The notes beneath the pieces were generated by a model that was not told the origin of the DNA, made no database searches, and saw nothing but the letters and a program-made list of their open reading frames with translations. A program made the translations under genes and the position numbers. A stretch of DNA of 5,238 nt from Anaerolineales bacterium (lineage in GTDB: Bacteria; Chloroflexota; Anaerolineae; 4572-78; J111), in assembly GCA_012032575.1 (NCBI GenBank), contig JAAUSP010000551.1, positions 1-5,238 of the forward strand, given 5' to 3'. This document shows, piece by piece, positions 1-3,496 of this stretch (its first letter is position 1; each line of letters begins with the position of its first letter).

Positions 1-104
1 CGGTCCAAAAATGGCGATGTCGGCCCAGCGATGCCTTGCGCCGGTCGCCAAAGCCGGGGGCTTTGACCGCCAGCACGTTAAAGGTGCCGCGCAGCTTGTT
101 CAAA
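1..104 (-). pseudogene. groEL: groEL continuation in shifted frames at the window edge
   Basis: Reading the minus strand past the TGA with one base restored gives [18 protein letters not shown], then GDRRKA, the highly conserved GroEL apical segment. A second break follows near 24-26, where an extra base in a G run (CCC on the plus strand) spoils the frame. After correction, A-D-I-A-I is recognisable, then further extra bases near 5-10 disturb it again. Three frame breaks within about 100 bases of the end, two of them at homopolymers, point to low-quality sequence at a contig edge and not to a decaying gene. The rest of groEL lies outside the window. Confidence 0.8.
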
Positions 105-888
105 CCAGGGTCGCCAGGGCTTCGCCGTCCACATCTTCGGCAATAATCAGCAGGTTGCGCTTGCCGCTCTGGACCAGCTTCTCCAGCACCGGGATCAAAT
201 CGGCGGCGGCGGAGATTTTCTTATCGTGGATGAGCACATACGGCTCATCCAAAACGGCCTGCATCGAATCTTGATTGGTGATGAAATAGGGCGAGATGTA
301 GCCCCGGTCAAACTGCATGCCTTCGACATACTCGGTTTCAAAGGCCAGGGCCTTGCTTTCTTCAACGGTGATGACGCCGTCCTTGCCGACCTTGTCCATC
401 ACTTCGGCAATCAAATCGCCAATCTCGCGGTTTTGGGCCGAGATGGAAGCGACGCTGGCAATTTCTTCTTTGGTATCAATGGTGATGGCTACACTGCGGA
501 TGGCCTGGGTGACGGCGTTGGTCGCCTTCTCAATCCCCCGCTTGATGAGCATGGGGTTGGCCCCGGCAGCCACATTCTTCAAGCCTTCGTTGACCATAAT
601 ATGGGCCAGCACGGTGGCGGTGGTGGTGCCGTCGCCGGCAATGTCGTTGGTTTTGGTGGCGGCTTCTTTGAGGAGCTGCGCCCCCATGTTGGCATAGGGG
701 TCTTTCAGTTCAATCTCTTTGGCCACGGTGACGCCGTCGTGGGTTACGGTCGGTGCGCCCCACTTTTTATCCAGGGCCACGTTGCGGCCTTTGGGTCCCA
801 GCGTGGTGGCAACCGCCTGGGCCAGGGTGTCAATGCCGGTCTTAAGCTGCCGGCGTGCTTCATCTTGAAAGAGCAGTTGTTTTGGCAT
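100..888 (-). CDS. groEL: GroEL chaperonin, N-terminal 262 residues (gene cut and frame-broken)
   Basis: 60-kDa cytosolic chaperonin subunit, which forms the double-ring ATP-driven folding chamber with GroES. Visible are the ATP-site motifs GPKGRNV (residues 31-37), [13 protein letters not shown] (about 49-61, Asp51) and GDGTTT (85-90, Asp86 being the catalytic Asp of the family). The intermediate-to-apical transition follows, with [10 protein letters not shown] (193-202), then apical sequence up to [12 protein letters not shown]. The ATG at 888 is supported by a strong Shine-Dalgarno AAGGAG (898-903, minus strand), 9 nt away. The usual protein is about 540 residues, so only half is here. The frame closes at a TGA (100-102) exactly where the family continues VVNKLRG; restoring one base resumes the homology, so this stop is a frameshift and not a natural end. 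It is the second gene of the groES-groEL operon. Identity is certain; whether the break is biological is doubtful. Confidence 0.96.
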   Translation of the reverse strand: MPKQLLFQDEARRQLKTGIDTLAQAVATTLGPKGRNVALDKKWGAPTVTHDGVTVAKEIELKDPYANMGAQLLKEAATKTNDIAGDGTTTATVLAHIMVNEGLKNVAAGANPMLIKRGIEKATNAVTQAIRSVAITIDTKEEIASVASISAQNREIGDLIAEVMDKVGKDGVITVEESKALAFETEYVEGMQFDRGYISPYFITNQDSMQAVLDEPYVLIHDKKISAAADLIPVLEKLVQSGKRNLLIIAEDVDGEALATLV

Positions 889-927
889 AGGTATTATCTC
901 CTTAAAATAGTAGACGGTAGAGAGTAA

Positions 928-997
<70 letters not shown>

Positions 998-1014
998 ACG
1001 GGGAATGTAACTGC

Positions 1015-1085
1015 CTGCTACCTTGCTACTTTGCTACCTGCTACTTTGCTACCCTGCGACCTTGCGACTCTGCTACCCTGCGACC
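1015..1085 (+). repeat. Octamer tandem repeat YTGCKACY, nine copies
   Basis: Nine units of the form C/T-TGC-T/G-AC-C/T follow one another: CTGCTACC, TTGCTACT, TTGCTACC, a 7-nt TGCTACT, TTGCTACC, CTGCGACC, TTGCGACT, CTGCTACC, CTGCGACC. The reverse complement (GGTAGCAG) resembles the unit of the neighbouring heptamer array. Bases 976-988 and 1010-1022 can therefore pair with 11 Watson-Crick pairs, one G-U and one mismatch around a 21-nt loop. The pair of arrays occupies most of the spacer between groES and groEL and would be present in the operon mRNA. Confidence 0.9.
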
Positions 1086-1121
1086 TGTTCATAATTATGG
1101 TTGATACTTGAGTACACTCTC

Positions 1122-1418
1122 TCAGTCAATCACTGCCAGCAAATCGCTTTCGCGCATGATCAGGTATTTGGAGCCATTGTGTTTGATTTCGGTGCCGGCG
1201 TACTTGGCAAAGAGCACCTTATCGCCCACTTTGACATCCAGCGGGGCGCGCTCGCCCTTTTCATTGCGATTGCCCGGCCCGACGGCCAAAATCCGGCCTT
1301 CCATCGGCTTCTCTTTGGCCGTTTCAGGCAGGACGATGCCGGAAGCGGTCATCTCTTCCCGTTCAATCGGCTCCACCCACACCCGGTCGCCCAAAGGGCG
1401 CAGTTTCAGATCTGACAT
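1122..1418 (-). CDS. groES: GroES co-chaperonin, 98 residues
   Basis: 10-kDa co-chaperonin that caps the GroEL ring as a heptamer in the cytosol. The protein begins [20 protein letters not shown], the canonical Cpn10 start. It then has the mobile loop that docks on GroEL (about residues 19-33, with GIVLPE at 27-32), the GPGN roof-loop turn (47-50), [18 protein letters not shown] (63-79) and the closing [14 protein letters not shown]. At 98 residues it has the usual family length. The frame is open further upstream to an ATG at 1490, but the start at 1418 is chosen because it matches the family N-terminus and has GGAGGT 8 nt upstream. It is the first gene of the operon, 233 bp before groEL, a wide gap for this gene pair that is explained by the tandem repeats in it. 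Confidence 0.97.
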   Translation of the reverse strand: MSDLKLRPLGDRVWVEPIEREEMTASGIVLPETAKEKPMEGRILAVGPGNRNEKGERAPLDVKVGDKVLFAKYAGTEIKHNGSKYLIMRESDLLAVID

Positions 1419-1426
1419 ACGTTGAA

Positions 1427-1432
1427 ACCTCC
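1427..1432 (-). promoter_or_regulatory. Shine-Dalgarno of groES
   Basis: GGAGGT on the minus strand, 8 nt before the ATG at 1418. It decides the start codon against the longer reading from 1490, which would add 24 residues unlike any GroES N-terminus. Confidence 0.85.
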
Positions 1433-1474
1433 ATGTTGTTAGAATAAATTTTGGATACAGTGTTGTGGCGACAA

Positions 1475-1528
1475 AAAACGTAAAGCGCACGACGTAATGT
1501 TTTACGTTTTACGTTTTACGTTTTAACG
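1475..1528. repeat. TTTTACG tandem array with an inverted arm
   Basis: Three exact 7-bp units TTTTACG (1500-1520) are followed by a stretched fourth, TTTTAACG (1521-1528). On the other side of a 16-nt loop, AAAACGTAAA (1475-1484) is the perfect reverse complement of TTTACGTTTT (1501-1510), so a 10-bp hairpin can form. It lies 57-110 bp upstream of the groES start codon, so it could be in the leader or over the promoter. Confidence 0.8.
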
Positions 1529-1577
1529 TTATTGCAGGATTAACTACAGCTTACGAAGATAAATTCTATTAATCCAC

Positions 1578-1616
1578 TGTTAGAATCGTATTAGCGAAGT
1601 GTTAGAATTGTATTAG
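1578..1616. repeat. 17-bp direct repeat with 22-bp period
   Basis: TGTTAGAATCGTATTAG (1578-1594) recurs as TGTTAGAATTGTATTAG (1600-1616) with one mismatch. The 22-bp spacing is about two helical turns, so both copies face the same side of the DNA, as tandem regulator sites do. The distance to groES is about 160-200 bp. The function is unknown. Confidence 0.7.
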
Positions 1617-1671
1617 AAATCGGCCACTCACGCTAACCCCCAACCAGACCGAGCCTATGGCTAAAAGTTTG

Positions 1672-1703
1672 TATCGCATCCTTATCGCATCCTTATCGCA
1701 TGG
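1672..1703. repeat. 11-bp tandem repeat TATCGCATCCT
   Basis: There are two exact copies (1672-1682 and 1683-1693) and a partial third, TATCGCAT (1694-1701), followed by the related TTGCCGCATCC (1704-1714). The period equals about one helical turn. No role is evident. Confidence 0.75.
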
Positions 1704-1781
1704 TTGCCGCATCCGTAAGCCAGCAAAAACCGACTCTTTTTGCCTTAGTTATACCTTGCTCTTGCCCGGATGATACAGCCG

Positions 1782-1840
1782 TGTCAAGCCCAATTTTGGG
1801 GGGTAAAAAACCCTAAAAAATTGGGGGTGCAAATTTGACA
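1782..1840. repeat. 59-bp imperfect palindrome
   Basis: TGTCAA (1782-1787) and TTGACA (1835-1840) form the outer arms. CCCAATTTT (1789-1797) and AAAATTGGG (1817-1825) form the main 9-bp stem, and GGG/CCC (1798-1800/1811-1813) can pair inside it. It could be a terminator-like hairpin, an operator or the relic of a small mobile element. The right outer arm coincides with the TTGACA of the possible promoter for the next gene. Confidence 0.6.
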
Positions 1841-1863
1841 AAATTGAAGTATAGTGAATGTCA
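1835..1863 (+). promoter_or_regulatory. Possible sigma-70 promoter of the 170-codon gene
   Basis: A perfect -35 consensus TTGACA (1835-1840) stands 84 bp before the start codon. At 17-bp spacing the -10 would be ATGTCA (1858-1863), which is weak. The better-looking TATAGT (1850-1855) is only 9 bp away and cannot pair with this -35. The assignment is therefore tentative. Confidence 0.35.
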
Positions 1864-1923
1864 TAAGCTGATCGGCTGACTTGATGGATTTAACATTATT
1901 AAGTAGAGAAAGGACAATCAAAT

Positions 1924-2436
1924 ATGGCCAAAGTAACCGGCCCTTTATTTAGTATGAAAGCCTCTGGCTCTTTTGGCGATATTGTTTTTGATAAGCGCGG
2001 CTATGCCCGGCCCAAAGGCAATACCTACGACCGCCAAACCCACCAACAAGGTGATTTTCGCCAGGCCATGACCGTAGCCCAGAAATGTGTTAAGGTGTGC
2101 GGCCCGGCCACCCGGCAACTGCTGCGTAATATCGCCGACGAACCAGGACGGTGGAGCGCTTACCTGACCAAAAACCTGATCGGATCCGACCGGGCCATTT
2201 ACCTGGAGACTCTGGTTGCCTATGGCCAACTGAACGGTGACCAGGCGGGCTGGGAAACGGCAGCGGCCGAAGCCGGCCTGCGCCCGGTGAGCCTGGATTA
2301 TGCTTCCGAGACCGAGGTTTCGCCCGGCGCACAGCTTTTCAGCCTGGCCTCAACCCTGTTCACCCTGGGCCTGTACAGCAGCGTCGGCACACCCAACGGT
2401 AACGCCGCCGCCTGGAAAAGCCAGATTGTGTCTTAA
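1924..2436 (+). CDS. 170-residue protein of unknown function with phage-like N-terminus
   Basis: No firm family is recognised. The start MAKVTGPLFSMKASGSFGD, followed by IVFDKRGYARPKGNTYDR, resembles from memory the opening of small proteins in tailed-phage structural modules (V-T-G-P-L-F-S ... A-S-G ... I-V-F-x-K, then a basic Arg-rich strip). This is an impression, not a proven match. After residue 45 come a mostly helical middle part (about 45-120) and a Ser/Gly/Ala-rich tail. There is no signal peptide, no membrane segment and no catalytic motif; two Cys (55, 59) lie in KCVKVC. The start has GAAAGGA (1908-1914) 9 nt upstream. It stands alone, with its own possible promoter and a terminator at 2645-2681, so it is probably monocistronic. 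No other phage gene is present in the window. Confidence 0.8.
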   Translation: MAKVTGPLFSMKASGSFGDIVFDKRGYARPKGNTYDRQTHQQGDFRQAMTVAQKCVKVCGPATRQLLRNIADEPGRWSAYLTKNLIGSDRAIYLETLVAYGQLNGDQAGWETAAAEAGLRPVSLDYASETEVSPGAQLFSLASTLFTLGLYSSVGTPNGNAAAWKSQIVS

Positions 2437-2474
2437 GCATTAAACCAGTTTGTTGGCCCCTACAACTGAATAGG

Positions 2475-2616
2475 GTAACTACTCAGGCATGTCATTTCGA
2501 CCGAAGGGAGAAATCTCTAATGCCTATGCAGCGTAATAGGGACGCTTCGCGTCGGCCTACGGCCTCGAAACCTGTCCTGAGCCTGTCGAAGGATGACATA
2601 AGGGCTGAGTAGTTAC
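2475..2616. mobile_element. 142-bp miniature inverted-repeat element (MITE-like)
   Basis: Its ends are perfect 12-bp inverted repeats: GTAACTACTCAG (2475-2486) and CTGAGTAGTTAC (2605-2616). Further in, ATGTCAT (2489-2495) faces ATGACAT (2593-2599) and TTCGAC (2496-2501) faces GTCGAA (2585-2590), so the terminal symmetry reaches about 30 bp with small offsets. Directly outside stand GAATAGG (2468-2474) and GAATAGC (2617-2623), a target-site duplication matching at 6 of 7 bases. The middle contains small hairpins GACGC/GCGTC and GGCC/GGCC. It encodes nothing and would depend on a transposase elsewhere. The CCTGTCGAAGG-ATGACAT portion resembles a repeat widespread in Chloroflexota and Bacteroidota genomes (recalled, not searched). 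Confidence 0.85.
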
Positions 2617-2644
2617 GAATAGCGGATTTTTGTTGAGATAAGAC

Positions 2645-2681
2645 AGACCTTCGGGGCAACGTGGCCGCGGAGGTCTTTTTT
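2645..2681 (+). terminator. Rho-independent terminator
   Basis: AGACCT (2645-2650) pairs with AGGTCT (2671-2676), with an inner GGC/GCC stem, and the hairpin runs straight into six T residues (2676-2681). It would end transcription of the 170-codon gene. It lies 209 bp past the stop codon, but only about 60-70 bp if the 142-bp mobile element and its duplication are subtracted, which suggests that the element inserted between gene and terminator. Confidence 0.75.
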
Positions 2682-2692
2682 GTTACCAGCCG

Positions 2693-2712
2693 CCGGGCGT
2701 TGAAATGCCCGG
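2693..2712. repeat. GC-rich palindromic hairpin
   Basis: CCGGGC (2693-2698) and GCCCGG (2707-2712) form a perfect 6-bp stem with an 8-nt loop GTTGAAAT. Flanking AGC/GCT bases allow an extension with a bulge. It follows the terminator directly and has the form of a dispersed intergenic (REP-like) repeat. No U-tract follows. Confidence 0.65.
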
Positions 2713-2727
2713 CTACCCCAGGTGGAA

Positions 2728-2926
2728 GCCCGCTGAAGCAGGCGCATTACCTTAAAAGAAACTCCATTGAGGCATTTGCTGAATAATTGTTGAGCAATTT
2801 GAAAACTAATCATGATATACTCAGTACATCCAATTTTTGAAGCGGAGCAGGCTCCCACGCCTGCGTAGCGGCGGTGTGGGAGGCAGCGCCACAGACCCCC
2901 GCCCGGCTGAAACCTGCGCATTATCC
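2728..2926. repeat. Two diverged 24-26 bp repeats flanking further hairpins
   Basis: Bases 2728-2751 and 2901-2926 are imperfect copies of one sequence: GCCC-GCTGAA, then a variable part, then CGCATTA and CC. Between them GCAGGC/GCCTGC (2847-2852/2859-2864) competes with CTCCCAC/GTGGGAG (2852-2858/2876-2882) for pairing. This looks like overlapping remnants of dispersed intergenic repeats. Confidence 0.5.
2790..2821 (+). promoter_or_regulatory. Possible promoter of the HTH gene
   Basis: TGATATACT (2813-2821) is an extended -10 element with five of six bases of TATAAT. TTGAGC (2790-2795) upstream is a fair -35 with a long 20-bp spacer, tolerable with an extended -10. The -35 lies in the loop of a small dyad AATTG/CAATT (2785-2799). 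It would leave a leader of about 180 nt containing the hairpins upstream of the HTH gene. Confidence 0.45.
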
Positions 2927-2950
2927 GGCCATGAGTTTTTGAAATGTTGC

Positions 2951-3006
2951 CGTAACAGCAGCATTGAAGCGTTACGCTGTAGACATCTTAATTTGGAGGT
3001 GTCTAC
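2951..3006 (+). promoter_or_regulatory. Tandem stem-loops, the second holding the Shine-Dalgarno in its loop
   Basis: CGTAAC/GTTACG (2951-2956/2971-2976) and GTAGACA/TGTCTAC (2979-2985/3000-3006) are two perfect stems, each with a 14-nt loop, separated by two bases. The GGAGGT Shine-Dalgarno of the HTH gene (2995-3000) lies at the 3' side of the second loop. The 3' arm of that stem fills the spacer up to one base before the ATG at 3008. In RNA this would present the ribosome site in a loop next to a closed stem, a layout suited to translational control. Confidence 0.55.
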
Positions 3007-3007
3007 G

Positions 3008-3220
3008 ATGGGACGCAAAGTCAACTCAGAACGTCTGGAAGAAGTGGTCCAAACCATCCGGGAGCATGATGGGGAAGTACGGGCCAACGATATAGCCAAA
3101 GAACTGGATTTACACCCGGAGGCTGTGGCCCGGCTGTTGTCAGTTGCCGACAGGGAGAGTGAAGAACTGCTGATTGAAGATGACGAGGGGTATCTGGGCA
3201 TCTTTAAGAAGTGGTGGTGA
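3008..3220 (+). CDS. Small winged helix-turn-helix protein, 70 residues
   Basis: Predicted small DNA-binding protein; the exact family is not recognised. Helix 1 is about residues 6-20 (NSERLEEVVQTIREH). RANDIAKELDLHPEAVARLL (26-44) is a typical helix-turn-helix, with L33-D34-L35 at the turn and a recognition helix from about 36. It is followed by an acidic beta-wing, EELLIEDDEGYLGIF (52-66), and an aromatic tail FKKWW. The frame is open back to an ATG at 2837, but that part translates hairpin repeats. The start at 3008 is preferred because of GGAGGT 7 nt upstream. It lies 276 bp before the WYL regulator gene in the same direction, with a strong inverted repeat after its stop. A regulatory role for the following CRISPR-Cas genes is only an inference from position. 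Confidence 0.8.
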   Translation: MGRKVNSERLEEVVQTIREHDGEVRANDIAKELDLHPEAVARLLSVADRESEELLIEDDEGYLGIFKKWW

Positions 3221-3227
3221 ATGAAAT

Positions 3228-3266
3228 AGACCTGACAGGTCTTCGCGCAGCGTACCTGTCAGGTCT
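3228..3266. repeat. 13-bp perfect inverted repeat downstream of the HTH gene
   Basis: AGACCTGACAGGT (3228-3240) and ACCTGTCAGGTCT (3254-3266) form a perfect 13-bp stem with a 13-nt loop, beginning 8 nt after the stop codon. No T-tract follows, so it is a poor intrinsic terminator; it may act as a 3' stabilising or REP-like element. Hairpins of this sequence type are frequent in intergenic DNA of Chloroflexota and Bacteroidota (recalled). Confidence 0.8.
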
Positions 3267-3273
3267 CAGATTT

Positions 3274-3332
3274 GGCAACGAGTTTGAGCTTGATTCACGT
3301 TATTCGGCAACATGGTGTGATATGATGTTGCC
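3274..3332 (+). promoter_or_regulatory. Operator-like dyad over an extended -10 promoter for the WYL gene
   Basis: GGCAACAT (3306-3313) and ATGTTGCC (3325-3332) are a perfect 8-bp dyad with an 11-bp spacer. Within it lies TGATATGAT (3318-3326), an extended -10 with one mismatch to TATAAT; no good -35 is present, as is common for extended -10 promoters. A third half-site GGCAAC (3274-3279) stands exactly 32 bp upstream of the first, about three helical turns. This arrangement is typical of a repressor operator covering a promoter. The natural candidate ligands are the WYL protein itself or the small HTH protein (inference). Confidence 0.5.
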
Positions 3333-3337
3333 AAGAT

Positions 3338-3378
3338 AGACCCTCAAGGTCTTCGCGCAGGGGGTCTTTAGGGGGTCT
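3338..3378. repeat. AGACCC hairpin repeat sharing its loop with the upstream inverted repeat
   Basis: AGACCC (3338-3343) can pair with either of two GGGTCT copies (3362-3367, 3373-3378). Its interior repeats 14 bases, AGGTCTTCGCGCAG (3347-3360), found identically at 3237-3250 in the previous inverted repeat. The two are therefore copies of the same repeat family with different arms. The right end supplies the target site of the following mobile element. Confidence 0.65.
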
Positions 3379-3382
3379 GAAT

Positions 3383-3474
3383 GTATCTTCTCAATATGTA
3401 GGGGCGAACCCTTGCGGTCGCCCCGTGGGGCAGGCGCAAGGCCGTGCCCCTACCCCGAATTATTGAGAAGATAC
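3383..3474. mobile_element. 92-bp hairpin MITE with perfect 8-bp target duplication
   Basis: GTATCTTCTCAATA (3383-3396) and TATTGAGAAGATAC (3461-3474) are perfect 14-bp terminal inverted repeats. Both are bordered directly by the same octamer GTCTGAAT (3375-3382 and 3475-3482), an exact 8-bp target-site duplication. Inside, GTAGGGGC/GCCCCTAC (3398-3405/3446-3453), CCTTGCG/CGCAAGG (3410-3416/3435-3441) and GCCCC/GGGGC (3420-3424/3427-3431) continue the symmetry, so almost the whole element folds into one hairpin. It encodes nothing. The right duplication ends one base before the GGAGGT of the WYL gene, so the element sits in that gene's leader. Confidence 0.95.
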
Positions 3475-3482
3475 GTCTGAAT

Positions 3483-3488
3483 GGAGGT
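3483..3488 (+). promoter_or_regulatory. Shine-Dalgarno of the WYL gene, abutting the MITE duplication
   Basis: GGAGGT, 8 nt before the ATG at 3497. It is immediately adjacent to the right copy of the 8-bp target duplication (3475-3482), so insertion spared the ribosome site by zero bases. Confidence 0.85.
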
Positions 3489-3496
3489 ATATAACA

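Larger units (their letters stand above)
1419..1923. other. Divergent intergenic region, 505 bp without a gene
   Basis: This region separates groES (leftward) from the 170-codon gene (rightward) and should hold both promoters. It contains a TTTTACG array with a matching inverted arm, two copies of a 17-bp AT-rich direct repeat, an 11-bp tandem repeat and a palindrome just before the right-hand gene; these are listed separately. No convincing sigma-70 promoter for groES was found. There is also no CIRCE element (TTAGCACTC-N9-GAGTGCTAA), the usual HrcA operator for groESL. No open frame with a plausible start and coding character is present. Confidence 0.7.
2437..3007. other. Repeat-rich intergenic region, 571 bp without a gene
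   Basis: It holds a 142-bp miniature mobile element, a Rho-independent terminator, a GC-rich hairpin (2693-2712), two diverged copies of a 24-26 bp sequence around further hairpins, a possible promoter and two stem-loops directly before the HTH gene. All are listed separately. Both strands have short open frames here (for example 2613-2921 minus), but they run through the hairpins and repeats and have no coding character. Confidence 0.75.

Noticed and set aside
226..927. Long plus-strand open frame (233 codons) opposite groEL
   Set aside because: It is the antisense shadow of groEL and runs into the repeat array. The minus-strand frame has unmistakable GroEL motifs and a Shine-Dalgarno.
1419..1490. 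24-codon N-terminal extension of GroES
   Set aside because: The start at 1418 has an ideal Shine-Dalgarno and the canonical N-terminus; the extension is unlike any Cpn10.
1578..1637. CIRCE (HrcA) operator for groESL
   Set aside because: Partial likeness (GTGTTAGAA, CACTCACGCTAA), but no TTAGCACTC-N9-GAGTGCTAA dyad can be assembled.
1850..1855. TATAGT as -10 box of the 170-codon gene
   Set aside because: Only 9 bp from TTGACA and no other -35 at a workable distance; kept only as a weak alternative.
2613..2921. 102-codon minus-strand frame
   Set aside because: It runs through the terminator and hairpin repeats and has no coding character or ribosome site.
2837..3007. 57-codon N-terminal extension of the small HTH protein
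   Set aside because: It translates hairpin repeats and the ribosome site itself; the start at 3008 has GGAGGT at 7 nt.
3228..3266. Intrinsic terminator after the HTH gene
   Set aside because: The 13-bp stem is strong but no T-tract follows on either strand; listed as an inverted repeat instead.
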